DNA of 64,000 nt from Ancylobacter sp. IITR112 (GCF_041415945.1 NZ_JBGCUS010000001.1:3814501-3878500), one strand, 5' to 3'; counted from the first letter of the stretch, positions 51,419 through 62,066 are shown. Translations and numbers: made by a program. Notes: generated by a model from the sequence alone, not told the origin.

Positions 51419-52293
51419 ACGCTTCCCCCGAACACGCCACCGATCCCGGCGCCCTCGATGAGCGCGGCGGTGCCACACGCCCCCCGGCTTCACGCATCCG
51501 CCTCATGGTGTCGGATGTCGACGGCACGCTGGTGAACAAGGCCAAGGAGGTGACGCCGGCGACCATTGCGGCGGTGCGCCGCCTGCATGAAGCCGGCATC
51601 GCCTTCGCCGCCGTCTCGGCCCGCCCGCCGCGCGGCATGCGGCGGCTGGTGGAGGCGCTGAATGTCGATCTGTTCGGCGGCTTCAATGGCGGCTGCATCC
51701 AGCGCCGCGATTTCACGATCGTGGAACAGCATTTCGTCGCTACCGAAGCGGTGCGCGCCGGCATTGCGCTGATGCAGCTGCGTGGCGCGGCGGTGTGGGT
51801 GTTCGCCGATGACGAATGGTTCGTCACCGATCCCGACAGCACCTACGTTGCCGGCGAAATACGCACGGTCGCCTTTCAGCCGACCGTCGTGTCGGATTTC
51901 GGCGACCATATCACCCGCGCCGGCAAGATCGTGTTCTCCTCCACCGATTTCGACATGCTGGCGGCGAGCGAGCCGGAGCTCCAGGCGCTGGTGGGCGACG
52001 GCGCGACGGCGCGGCGCTCGCAGGCGAAATATCTCGACATGACCCCGCCGGGCACCGACAAGGGCTATGCCGCGTGCGCCTTCGCGCGTCATTACGGCGT
52101 GTCGATGGACGAGGTGGCGGTCATTGGCGACATGCCGAACGACCTGCCGATGTTCGCGCTTGGCGGCCTGGCCATCGCCATGGGCAATGGCGCGGCGGAG
52201 GTGAAGGAACAGGCGCATTTCGTCACCCTCACCAATGAGGAAGACGGCATCGCCCACGCCATTGACCGCTTCGTGCTGCCGCGCGCGCCTTGA
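51415..52293 (+). CDS. HAD-superfamily (Cof-type) phosphatase
   Basis: A 292-residue HAD hydrolase of the Cof/IIB subclass. Motif I is VSDVDGTLV (nucleophile aspartate in DVDGT), motif III/IV is TDKGYAACAFARHYG and VIGDMPNDLPMFALGGLAIAMGNG, and the cap domain lies between. It starts at ATG 51415, overlapping zwf by 4 bases. Substrates of this class are sugar phosphates or cofactors. Its coupling to zwf and gnd suggests a pentose-phosphate-related role, possibly filling in for pgl, but this is inference. Confidence 0.88.
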   Translation: MNASPEHATDPGALDERGGATRPPASRIRLMVSDVDGTLVNKAKEVTPATIAAVRRLHEAGIAFAAVSARPPRGMRRLVEALNVDLFGGFNGGCIQRRDFTIVEQHFVATEAVRAGIALMQLRGAAVWVFADDEWFVTDPDSTYVAGEIRTVAFQPTVVSDFGDHITRAGKIVFSSTDFDMLAASEPELQALVGDGATARRSQAKYLDMTPPGTDKGYAACAFARHYGVSMDEVAVIGDMPNDLPMFALGGLAIAMGNGAAEVKEQAHFVTLTNEEDGIAHAIDRFVLPRAP

Positions 52294-52465
52294 GGCTTCG
52301 CAGGCCGGCCGGATAATCTTGTCCGGTCGGCCTGCACGGCTGTACTCCTGCGCGGCTGTTCACAACCGCCTCAGGCCGGGAACTTCGCCACGGCCCGTTC
52401 GTCCTACCGGAAGCGCGCCCGTGACCCATCCGGGGCGGCCGCTCGCCGACGGCAGGGAGAGGACG

Positions 52466-52816
52466 ATGACGCTGCAGAAATTCACCATTGCCGACGCTGC
52501 CATGGAGCGGACACCCGGCACCGAGGCGGAGATCTATACCGGCAATCTGGTCGATGAACGCCAGGGCGGGCCGATCACCATCGGCTATGGCCGCTACGCG
52601 CCGCAGCAGACGCTGGAGGAGACGATGGCGGTGCATGATGTCATGATCGTGCTGGCCGGCCGCCTTTCCGTGTCGACTCCGGACGTGGCGGTGGAGGCCG
52701 GGCCGGGCGAGATCGTTTATATGCCGAAGGGCGAAGCCGTCACCATCCGCTCGCATGAGGAAGGCGCGACGACCGCCTATGTCACCTACCCCCACTGGCG
52801 CAGCGCACGGGAGTAG
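52466..52816 (+). CDS. EutQ-like cupin-domain protein
   Basis: A 116-residue single-domain cupin. The barrel motif lies in GRYAPQQTLEETMAVHDVMIVLAGRLSV, with GPGEIVYMPKGEAVTIRSHEEGATTAYVTYP after it. It resembles the C-terminal part of ethanolamine utilisation protein EutQ, which is acetate-kinase-like, but no other eut genes are near. ATG 52466 follows AGGGAGAGGA. Substrate unknown; it stands alone between HAD and phoA. Confidence 0.8.
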   Translation: MTLQKFTIADAAMERTPGTEAEIYTGNLVDERQGGPITIGYGRYAPQQTLEETMAVHDVMIVLAGRLSVSTPDVAVEAGPGEIVYMPKGEAVTIRSHEEGATTAYVTYPHWRSARE

Positions 52817-52915
52817 AACCCGGGCGGGGAGTCCCACAGGGCAGGCCGCTGTTATCGCAGCGACACGCACCGGCTCTAACACGTCCCGATACGTCGCTGA
52901 AGTGAGGGGACTTCC

Positions 52916-54658
52916 ATGCGTATTTTCGCGGCGGCCTTGGCCGCCACTATCTGCTTGATCGGCACCGCCGACGCGGCAAACGTCTACCCGATAGACCGCG
53001 CCACGATCCTTGCCGGCTCGGCCTTCGACTTCAAGGTCGAGTTCGCCGGCGTCGTGAAGCCGGAAGAGGTGTCGATCACCATCAATGGCGAGCCGGCGGC
53101 GAACATCCTTGGCAAGGATTATGCGTTCATCGCCAAGGAAGAGGGCGTCGACGCCTCCGCGGTGCTGCTGCGCGCGGCCAAGGTGGTGAAGCCGGGCCAG
53201 TACACGGTCGAAGTCAAGGCCGGCAATGACACCAAGACGGTGCATTGGGATGTCTACGGCACCCCGGACACCCCGAAGGCCAAGAACATCATCTTCTTTC
53301 TCGGCGACGGCATGTCGGTGGCGCACCGCACCGGCGCCCGACTGCTCTCCAAGGGCATGACCGAGGGCAAGGCCAATGGCCGCCTCGCCATGGACGATCT
53401 CGACTACATGGCCTTCATCGGCACCTCGTCCACCAACGCCATCGCCACCGACAGCGCCAACACCATGTCGGCGCACATGACCGGCCACAAGACCGCAGTG
53501 AACGCGCTCGGCGTCTATGCCGACCGTACCAAGGATCCGCTGGACGATCCCCGCGTCGAGAACATCACCGAAGCGCTCGCCCGCACCGGCCGCAAGTCGG
53601 TCGGCATCGTCACCACCGCCGAGGTGGAAGACGCCACTCCGGCCGCCGTTGTCGCCCATACCCGCCTGCGCGACCGCAAGGCGGAGATCGTCGAGATGAT
53701 GTTCGCGCTGAAGCCCGAGGTCGTGCTCGGCGGCGGCTCGGCCTATTTCCTGCCGAAGTCCACCCCCGGCTCGAAGCGCAAGGACGATAAGGACTTCATC
53801 AAGTCCTTCACCGAGTCCGGCTACACGCTGGCGACCGATGCCGCGGCGCTGCAGGCGGCCGGCCAGGCGAATGCCGGCAAGATCCTCGGCCTGTTCCACA
53901 CCGGCAATATGGACTCCGTGCTGGACCGCAAGTTCCTGAAGAAGGGCACGGTCGACAAGTTCCCCGACCAGCCCGGCCTGGTGGACATGACCAAGGTGGC
54001 GCTGGCCCAGCTCGCCAAGAATCCGGACGGCTTCTTCCTGATGGTGGAAGGCGCGACCATCGACAAGATGTCGCATCCCTTGGATTGGGACCGCGCGCTT
54101 TACGACACCATTGAGTTCGACCAGGCGCTGCGGGTGGCGATGGACTTCGCCAAGGACCACCCCGACACGCTGGTCATCGCCACCCCGGATCACACCCACG
54201 GCGTTTCCATCATCGGCACCATCGACGACGACAAGCCGGGCGAGGACATGCGCGAGAAGGTGGGCGTCTACGCGGCCGCCGGCTTCCCCAACTACACCGA
54301 CACGGACGGCGACGGCTATCCCGACAAGGTGGACGTGTCGCGCCGCCTGGCCGTCTTCGCCAACAACTTCCCGGACTATTACGAGACCTGGCGGCCGAAG
54401 CTGAACGGCCCGTTCGACCCGGCGATCAAGAACGAGAAGGGCGAGTACGTCGCCAACGCCGCCTATAAGGACGTGCCCGGCGCGGTGCTGCGGATCGGCA
54501 ATATTCCGCGCTCCACCGACACCGCCGTGCATGCGGTGGATGACGGCATCCTGCAGGCCTCCGGCCCCGGCGCCGAAGCCTTCAAGGGCTATATGGAAGA
54601 AAGCGACGTGTACCGCGTGCTGGTGGATGCATTCGCCCTCGCCCCGGCGCAGAAGTGA
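52916..54658 (+). CDS. phoA: Secreted alkaline phosphatase PhoA family
   Basis: A 580-residue periplasmic phosphomonoesterase. The signal peptide is 1-21 (cleavage near TADA-AN). An extra N-terminal beta-rich domain (about 22-115) precedes the phosphatase core. The metal ligand D131 is in FLGDGMS, and the catalytic serine S180 is in TDSANTMSAHMTGHK (E. coli TDSAA). The C-terminus has an EF-hand-like calcium loop DTDGDGYPD (462-470). ATG 52916 with GAGGGGA. It overlaps the DUF3299 gene by 4 bases. No good Pho box was found upstream. Confidence 0.93.
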   Translation: MRIFAAALAATICLIGTADAANVYPIDRATILAGSAFDFKVEFAGVVKPEEVSITINGEPAANILGKDYAFIAKEEGVDASAVLLRAAKVVKPGQYTVEVKAGNDTKTVHWDVYGTPDTPKAKNIIFFLGDGMSVAHRTGARLLSKGMTEGKANGRLAMDDLDYMAFIGTSSTNAIATDSANTMSAHMTGHKTAVNALGVYADRTKDPLDDPRVENITEALARTGRKSVGIVTTAEVEDATPAAVVAHTRLRDRKAEIVEMMFALKPEVVLGGGSAYFLPKSTPGSKRKDDKDFIKSFTESGYTLATDAAALQAAGQANAGKILGLFHTGNMDSVLDRKFLKKGTVDKFPDQPGLVDMTKVALAQLAKNPDGFFLMVEGATIDKMSHPLDWDRALYDTIEFDQALRVAMDFAKDHPDTLVIATPDHTHGVSIIGTIDDDKPGEDMREKVGVYAAAGFPNYTDTDGDGYPDKVDVSRRLAVFANNFPDYYETWRPKLNGPFDPAIKNEKGEYVANAAYKDVPGAVLRIGNIPRSTDTAVHAVDDGILQASGPGAEAFKGYMEESDVYRVLVDAFALAPAQK

Positions 54659-55170
54659 TCGCCAGCGACGCAACGATGCGCTCGCCCCTGCCGGCCCCCA
54701 CGGGGGCCGGCTTTGACGGACGCCGCGCCTTCCTCATCGGGAGCGCGCGGCTGCTGCTTGGGGCCGGTAGCGCTACTCTGAGCGGCCTGCCCGCTGCCGC
54801 CGCGCCGCGACTCGACTTCGACGAGCTTTACGCCAAGGTCACCGTCTTGGGCCTGACCTTCTCCGACAAGGTGAAGAGCCTTCAGGGTCAGGACGTGACC
54901 ATGCGCGGCTTCATGGCGCCGCCGCTGAAGGCCGAGGCCAATTTCTTCGTGCTGACCGAGATTCCGATGTCCATCTGCCCCTTCTGTTCCTCGGACAGCG
55001 ACTGGCCGGACAATATCGTCGTGATCTATCTCGACCGCGCCCAGACCTTCGTTCAGGCCAATGCGCCGATCGACGTGACCGGCCGGCTGGAGGTCGGCTC
55101 CTGGACCGATCCGCAAACCGGCTTCGTCAGCCTGCTGCGGCTGGTCGGTGCTTCCTTCCGGACCGTCTGA
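54655..55170 (+). CDS. DUF3299-like Tat-exported protein
   Basis: A 171-residue protein with a twin-arginine signal (RRAFLIGSA, residues 23-31; hydrophobic part to about 50). The mature domain resembles DUF3299: LQGQDVTMRGFMAPPLKAEANFFVLTE, then the cysteine pair C108 and C111 (SICPFCSSD) and DNIVVIYLD. DUF3299 proteins go with ABC transporter sets in zinc-related clusters of other proteobacteria. GTG 54655 overlaps phoA by 4 bases; ATG 54676 is an alternative. It lies 2 bases before the ATPase gene. Confidence 0.8.
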   Translation: MIASDATMRSPLPAPTGAGFDGRRAFLIGSARLLLGAGSATLSGLPAAAAPRLDFDELYAKVTVLGLTFSDKVKSLQGQDVTMRGFMAPPLKAEANFFVLTEIPMSICPFCSSDSDWPDNIVVIYLDRAQTFVQANAPIDVTGRLEVGSWTDPQTGFVSLLRLVGASFRTV

Positions 55171-55172
55171 CC

Positions 55173-55904
55173 ATGCCGGGTCTCATCCTCCGCGACCTCG
55201 TGGTGCGCTTTCCCGGGCTGGAGCGGCCGGCGCTCGATATTCCCGCGCTCGATCTTCACGCCGGCAGCCATGTGGCGCTGACCGGACCTTCCGGTTCCGG
55301 CAAGACCACGCTCATCAACATCATCACCGGGCTCGACCGTGCGCCGGCCGGGCGGGTCATGTGGGGCGACACCGATATTGCCCGCCTCGGCGAGGGGGCC
55401 CGCGACCGCTGGCGCGCGGCCCATGTCGGGCTGGTGATGCAGGAATTTCACCTGTTTCCCGGCCTCTCAGCCCTCGAGAATGTGCTGCTGCCGCAGCGCC
55501 TCACCCGCTTTCGCTTGGCGCCATCGGTGCGGGAGGAGGCCCTCCGGCTGTTGGCTCGCGTGGGGATTGAGCGGCCGGGCCAGCGGATCGAGACCCTCTC
55601 GCGCGGCCAGATGCAGCGCGTGGCGGTGGCGCGGGCCCTGGTGGCCCGCCCGCGCATCCTCGTGGCCGACGAGCCGACGGCCAGCCTCGACGCCGAAGCC
55701 GGCGCGGCGGTGGCGGAACTGCTCGCCGCGCTCGCCTGCGAGGTGGGGGCAACCCTCATCGTGGCGTCCCATGATGTCGGGCTCATTGCCACCATGGCGC
55801 GCGTGTTGCGTCTCGAAGGCGGCCGGCTGGTTCCCGTCGCCTCGGCCCCGGTCGGTGTGGCCCCGGCCGGAGCTTCCCCCGACCCTGCCGCCGAGGGTGT
55901 ATAG
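55173..55904 (+). CDS. ABC transporter ATP-binding protein (MacB/LolD type)
   Basis: A 243-residue ATPase of the MacB/LolD/FtsE-like class. Walker A GPSGSGKT is at 38-45, the signature is LSRGQMQR and Walker B is ILVADEPTASLD. It ends in a short proline/alanine tail. It starts 2 bases after the DUF3299 gene, and its stop is immediately followed by the permease ATG, so the set works as one operon. The partner permease carries a histidine-rich loop, pointing to a metal-linked role. Confidence 0.92.
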   Translation: MPGLILRDLVVRFPGLERPALDIPALDLHAGSHVALTGPSGSGKTTLINIITGLDRAPAGRVMWGDTDIARLGEGARDRWRAAHVGLVMQEFHLFPGLSALENVLLPQRLTRFRLAPSVREEALRLLARVGIERPGQRIETLSRGQMQRVAVARALVARPRILVADEPTASLDAEAGAAVAELLAALACEVGATLIVASHDVGLIATMARVLRLEGGRLVPVASAPVGVAPAGASPDPAAEGV

Positions 55905-57224
55905 ATGTTCCGGCTGATTGCCGCCGATCTCGTGCGCCACCGTTGGGGAGCGCTCGCCATTGCGCTGCTGATCGCGTTGGCGACCGCGCTCGGCGTGGTG
56001 GTGACGCTGGAAGAGCGCGCCCTGCGGCTCGGCAGCGCGCGGGCGGCGGCGGCGTTCGATCTCGTGGTCGGCGCGCCGGGCAGCGAGACGCAACTGGTGC
56101 TCTCCGCCGTGTTCCTGCAGCCGGCGCCGCTGACCCTGCTGCCGGGCAGCATCCTCGCCGCGCTGGCCACCGATCCGCGCGTCGCCTATGCGGCCCCGGT
56201 CGGTTTCGGCGATTTTTCCGATGACCGGCCGCTGGTGGGCACCACGCAGCCGCTCGTCGACGGGCTTGGCGGCGTCACCGAAGGGCGCAGTTTCGAGAGG
56301 CTGGGGGACGCGATCATCGGCGCCGCCGTGCCCCGCGCCCTCGGCGAGAGCTTTCATCCGATGCATGGGATGGCGGAGGCCCATGGCGGCGTCCACAGCG
56401 CCATTACCTATCGCATTGTCGGGCGGCTGGCGCCGACCGGCACGGCCTGGGACCGGGCCATTCTGGTGCCGATCGAGGCGGTATGGCGCACCCATGCGCC
56501 GGGCATCCACGGGCATGAGGCGCACACGGATGACGACCATCATGACGACGAGGCCGCGCCACCCGTGGCCGGCACCGAGAGCGCCGCGCCCGCGCGGACC
56601 ATTGCGGAGGCGCAGAGGCGCCGCGATCAGGACGACGCGGCGGGCCTCGATGCCCTGATCAATCCGGCGGCGGTCACAGATCCCGCCGCGCCGGGCGTCC
56701 CGGCGATCATGGTGAAGCCTCGAACCATCGCCGATGCCTACCGGCTGCGTCAGGCCTACCGCACCGACCACACCCTTGCTGTCTTTCCCGGTGAAGTGCT
56801 GACCCGGCTCTACGGCACCCTTGGCGATGCGCGGCAGATTCTCGCCTTCGTGACGCTGAACGCGCAGCTTCTGGTGGCTGCGGCGGTCCTGCTGGTGGTG
56901 TTGATCCATGTGATGGCCCGCCGCCGCCAGATCGGAGCTCTCAGGGCCTTCGGCGCGCCGCGCGCGGTGGTATGTGCCGTGGTTTGGCTGGAGGCCGTTC
57001 TGGTGATGGGCGCGGGGCTGGCTGGCGGATTCGCGCTCGGCTATGGCGTCGCGCGGACGCTGGCGCGGCAGATTTCGATGCAGACCGGCATCGTGCTGCC
57101 GGTGGAATTCGTCGCCGAGGATGCGGGCGGCTTTTTCCTGCTGTTCGCCATTGGTGGGCTGGCGGCCCTGCTGCCGGCTGTTCTGGCCTATCGCCAGTCG
57201 CCTGCCGCGGCATTGCGCGGCTAA
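55905..57224 (+). CDS. FtsX/MacB-type permease with histidine-rich periplasmic loop
   Basis: A 439-residue membrane protein. It has one segment at about 14-34, a long periplasmic domain (about 35-305), then three segments at about 315-335, 355-380 and 400-425, the FtsX/MacB plan. The periplasmic part is rich in histidine: H151, H154, H160, H164, and H197, H202, H204, H207, H212, H213 in a stretch containing HGHEAHTDDDHHDDEA. This suggests Zn or other divalent metal binding. The ATG follows the ATPase stop directly. Confidence 0.88.
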   Translation: MFRLIAADLVRHRWGALAIALLIALATALGVVVTLEERALRLGSARAAAAFDLVVGAPGSETQLVLSAVFLQPAPLTLLPGSILAALATDPRVAYAAPVGFGDFSDDRPLVGTTQPLVDGLGGVTEGRSFERLGDAIIGAAVPRALGESFHPMHGMAEAHGGVHSAITYRIVGRLAPTGTAWDRAILVPIEAVWRTHAPGIHGHEAHTDDDHHDDEAAPPVAGTESAAPARTIAEAQRRRDQDDAAGLDALINPAAVTDPAAPGVPAIMVKPRTIADAYRLRQAYRTDHTLAVFPGEVLTRLYGTLGDARQILAFVTLNAQLLVAAAVLLVVLIHVMARRRQIGALRAFGAPRAVVCAVVWLEAVLVMGAGLAGGFALGYGVARTLARQISMQTGIVLPVEFVAEDAGGFFLLFAIGGLAALLPAVLAYRQSPAAALRG

Positions 57225-57240
57225 AGAACGTTTTACCCCT

Positions 57241-57257
57241 CAGGTTGTTTCAACCTG
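57241..57257 (+). terminator. Short hairpin after the ABC permease
   Basis: CAGGTTG (57241-57247) and CAACCTG (57251-57257) form a perfect 7-bp stem with a TTT loop, 17 bases after the permease stop. A T-run follows only weakly. Confidence 0.4.
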
Positions 57258-57434
57258 GTGGCATCGGGGTCCAAGGGCGGCTCCGGCCCGTTTCCGGAGG
57301 AAGCGTCGCGAATCACATAAACCGAACCGGGTGGGGGAGCGGGGCAGGTCGGTCCTACCAAGGCGGCACGGCGCGAGGGCCGGGCGGCGGACTTGTCACC
57401 TTCGAGCGGGCGATGACGACGCGGAGGAGAGATT

Positions 57435-57510
<76 letters not shown>

Positions 57511-57633
57511 ACCGAGGGCGCCGGATGCGTGGAGCGCCAGAGCGCTGCACCTTGGGTTCTCATCCGGACTTTCCGGCCCGGATCGCTCCGGGGCGGGACG
57601 CTCGTAAACCACAGGACGGATCGGACTGCAAGC

Positions 57634-57650
57634 CTCGATTTTAAATCGAG
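57634..57650. other. Anticodon-arm-like palindrome near the FYDLN gene
   Basis: CTCGATTT at 57634-57641 and AAATCGAG at 57643-57650 form a palindrome. On the minus strand it resembles a tRNA-Leu(TAA) anticodon arm (CTCGA-TTTAAAA-TCGAG) preceded by GACAGACCG. No T-arm or acceptor stem can be fitted, so it is either a tRNA remnant or a terminator stem after the FYDLN gene. Confidence 0.3.
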
Positions 57651-57676
57651 CGGTCTGTCCCCAGGGCTTTCTTCGT

Positions 57677-58075
57677 TCAGCTCTCTTCGTCGTCCTCGAT
57701 GCCGTCGCCGATGAGATCGGTCACGTCATCATCGCCATCCTCGTCTTCTTCGAGGAAGGTGTCGTCATCGTCGCTGGCGACCTCATCGTCGTCGATTTCG
57801 AGATCGTCGTCGGCCACTGCCGCCTTGGAGGTGCCGGCGGTCTCCTCGTCGGCATCCTCCAGCGAGACCAGTTCGACATCGGCCGTCTCTTCGAGATCGG
57901 TATCGGCCGCCGCGGCGGCGGCGCGCGGGGCTTCGACGCGACCGCGCGACACCGGAAGGGTGATCGGGACGATCTGGCCGGTATAGGGCGAGATCACCGG
58001 ATCCTTGTTCAGGTCGTAGAACTTGCGCCCGGTGACGGGGCAGACGCGCTTGGTGCCTAATTCAGGTTTCACCAC
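57677..58075 (-). CDS. TIGR02300 family (FYDLN) acidic protein
   Basis: A 132-residue alphaproteobacterial protein with the family core KPELGTKRVCPVTGRKFYDLNKDPVISPYTG at the N-terminus. After about residue 55 it becomes strongly acidic, with long D/E runs such as DDDDTFLEEDEDGDDD. Function unknown. GTG 58075 (or 58072) is the start. The zinc-ribbon cysteines of related bacterial FYDLN proteins are replaced here, as is usual in alphaproteobacteria. It lies divergent from aroA, as in many relatives. Confidence 0.88.
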   Translation of the reverse strand: MVKPELGTKRVCPVTGRKFYDLNKDPVISPYTGQIVPITLPVSRGRVEAPRAAAAAADTDLEETADVELVSLEDADEETAGTSKAAVADDDLEIDDDEVASDDDDTFLEEDEDGDDDVTDLIGDGIEDDEES

Positions 58076-58288
58076 GGTTTCGGACCTCGGGTGGTGATGG
58101 AAAGGGTGCTCCCATTGAACCGCTGAAGTGGCGGAGTCAAGCCGCATCTGCAAGGGCCGTGGCGGCAGGCGGGGCCTCGTGCTAGGAGGGGCCGCGCCTG
58201 CGGGCGCCGGATGGCCCGTCTCCCGGCGCCCCGCGTTACCGCTCCCCTGGGGGGACGGTTTCCCGATCCATCGCAAGACAAGGCTTGA

Positions 58289-60284
<1,996 letters not shown>

Positions 60285-60288
<4 letters not shown>

Positions 60289-60755
60289 GTGTGGCTAGTG
60301 AGTCCGATGAGGTGGACGATGAGACCGATCGGGCCGATGAGTCCGATGCGGCCAAATCTCTCCCCGCCGACGACCGCCTCGCCCGTGGCCAGGCGCGGCT
60401 GTCGGAAATCACCGGCCGCTCCGGCGAGGAGGTGATGGCCGCGCTCGGCGATGTCGCCCCCGATTTCGCCCGCTATATTTTCGAGTTCGGCTATGGCGAT
60501 GTGTATTCGCGCCCGGGGCTGGATCTGCGCGCCCGCATGCTCGCCACCGTCGCCGGGCTGGTCTGCCTCGGCCATGCCGAGCGGGAGCTGCGCGTGCATA
60601 TCGGCTCGGCGCTGAATGTCGGGGCGACGCGCGAGGAAGTGGTGGAGGTCATCATGCAGATGGCGCTCTATGCCGGCTTCCCCGCCGCGCTCGACGCGCT
60701 GTTCATCGCGCGCGAGGTCTTTTCCGCGCGCGATGCCGCCCCGGCGGCGGGCTAG
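60285..60755 (+). CDS. Carboxymuconolactone decarboxylase (CMD) family protein
   Basis: A 156-residue protein with the CMD/AhpD fold from about residue 35: LSEITGRSGEEVMAALGDVAPDFARYIFEFGYGDVYSRPGLDLRARMLATVAGLVCLGHAERELRVHIGSALNVGATREEVVEVIMQMALYAGFPAAL. It lacks the AhpD CxxC redox pair, having only one cysteine, so a decarboxylase-like or non-redox role is more likely. The first 30 residues are an acidic low-complexity stretch (DEVDDETDRADES). ATG 60285 overlaps cmk by 4 bases. Substrate unknown. Confidence 0.85.
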
Positions 60756-60758
60756 GCC

Positions 60759-61529
60759 ATGCGCCGGGTGCTGGTCATCGGCATCGGCATGGGCGAGGCG
60801 GAAGGGCTCACCGGCCACGCCATCGCGGCGCTCGGCCGGGCGGATGCCTTCGTGCTGCTCGACAAGGGGGAAGGCGCCGGGGAACTGGTGGCGGCGCGCG
60901 AAGAGCTGATCGCCCGCTTCGGCAGGCCCGGCCACCGCGTGGTGCGGGCGCCGAGCCCGCCCCGCCGCCCGGCTGCGCTGGAAGGCGCGCGAAAAACCTA
61001 TGAGGGCGCGGTGGCGGACTGGCACGACGCCCGCGCCCGCCTGCTCGCCGGCCTCATCCGTGCGGAGCTATCGGAGGAGGGGACGGGCGCGCTGCTCGTC
61101 TGGGGCGACCCGATGCTCTATGATTCCACCCTGCGCGTGCTCGCCATGGCGCGGGCGCAGGTGGACTTCGCTATGGAAGTGTTTCCCGGCGTCACGGCGC
61201 TGCAGGCGCTGTGCGCGGCGCATGGCATCCCGCTCAACGCCATTGGCGAGGAAGTGGCGCTCACCACCGGGCGCAATGTGGCGGCAGCGACGCCCGCTTC
61301 CCCCGCCTTCGCCGTGCTGCTGGACGATGGCACCAGTCTCGCCGCGCTGGCGGCGCGGGGTTTTGACGGCGAGGTCTGGTGGGGCGCCAATCTCGGCACC
61401 CCGGCGCAGGTGCTGGCGCAGGGAAGGCTGACGGAGGTCGCCGGCGAGATCGCGGCAAGGCGGGCGCAGGTGAAGGCGGCGCGCGGCTGGGTGATGGATG
61501 TGTGGCTGGCGCGCAAGAGCCGCGCCTAG
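60759..61529 (+). CDS. cobF: Precorrin-6A synthase (deacetylating) CobF
   Basis: CobF methylates C1 and removes acetate from precorrin-5 in the aerobic cobalamin pathway. The 256-residue SAM-dependent tetrapyrrole methylase shows VLVIGIGMGEAEGLTGHAIAAL, LVWGDPMLYDSTLR and the proline-rich EVFPGVTALQALCAAHGIPLN. ATG 60759, 3 bases after the CMD gene. No other cob genes are in the window. The stop codon lies inside a 13-base tandem repeat. Confidence 0.9.
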   Translation: MRRVLVIGIGMGEAEGLTGHAIAALGRADAFVLLDKGEGAGELVAAREELIARFGRPGHRVVRAPSPPRRPAALEGARKTYEGAVADWHDARARLLAGLIRAELSEEGTGALLVWGDPMLYDSTLRVLAMARAQVDFAMEVFPGVTALQALCAAHGIPLNAIGEEVALTTGRNVAAATPASPAFAVLLDDGTSLAALAARGFDGEVWWGANLGTPAQVLAQGRLTEVAGEIAARRAQVKAARGWVMDVWLARKSRA

Positions 61530-61552
61530 GAGCCGCGCGTAGGAGCCGCGCG
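61527..61552. repeat. 13-bp tandem repeat at the cobF 3' end
   Basis: TAGGAGCCGCGCG occurs twice in tandem (61527-61539 and 61540-61552), preceded by a related AAGAGCCGCGCC in cobF (61515-61526). The TAG of the first unit is the cobF stop codon. Confidence 0.8.
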
Positions 61553-61690
61553 TAAGCGGCGTTCGCGGTAGCGCGCGAGCAGGGGCGTTCGCGGTGGCGA
61601 GCGGGGTGGGGGCCTGCGCGGCGCGCGCGGCCGGCCCTCGACGGGGCGGGATTCCGGTCCATAATCGAGGTTCCGCCGGAGGAAACCCCG

Positions 61691-61990
61691 ATGCCGAACC
61701 TGACCCCCGCCAACGCCGCCGTGCCGGGCGCCGTGACCGCGCCGCCTCCCGCCGCGCGCCCCGCCTCGTTTTCAGGCGCGGCCGGCCCCCGACCCTCCCC
61801 CGCGCTCGACTGGCTCGCCGCCCCGCCGACGCATCCGCACGAGATGAAGGCGGCCTATGATGTCCGCCTCGGCCCGCTGCACCTTTCCGGCGGCGCCCGC
61901 ATGACCCCGACCGCCGTGGTGGCGGCAGGGATCTGCACCGGGCTGATCCTCATGGGCGTCGCGGCGGTGGTGCGGGCGGGGAGGGGGTGA
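61691..61990 (+). CDS. Small single-pass membrane protein of unknown function
   Basis: A 99-residue protein not recognised as a family. ATG 61691 has a strong ribosome site (GGAGGA at 61678-61683, 7 bases upstream). The N-terminal half is proline/alanine-rich. After MKAAYDVRLGPLHLSGGARM comes one membrane segment (about 72-94, PTAVVAAGICTGLILMGVAAVV) and a short basic tail. Codon use is like the neighbours. A real gene is likely, function unknown. Confidence 0.6.
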   Translation: MPNLTPANAAVPGAVTAPPPAARPASFSGAAGPRPSPALDWLAAPPTHPHEMKAAYDVRLGPLHLSGGARMTPTAVVAAGICTGLILMGVAAVVRAGRG

Positions 61991-62066
61991 TGCTTTCGCC
62001 GGGACGAAGGCCGGCCCGGCCGGGCGCCCCGCATGCGAGCCCCCATTTCAACGCGCTGCCGCCCGC

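Noticed and set aside
52849..52866. Pho box upstream of phoA (CTGTTAT-N4-GCGACAC)
   Set aside because: The first half matches 6 of 7 bases, but the second half has at least three mismatches; not enough for a call.
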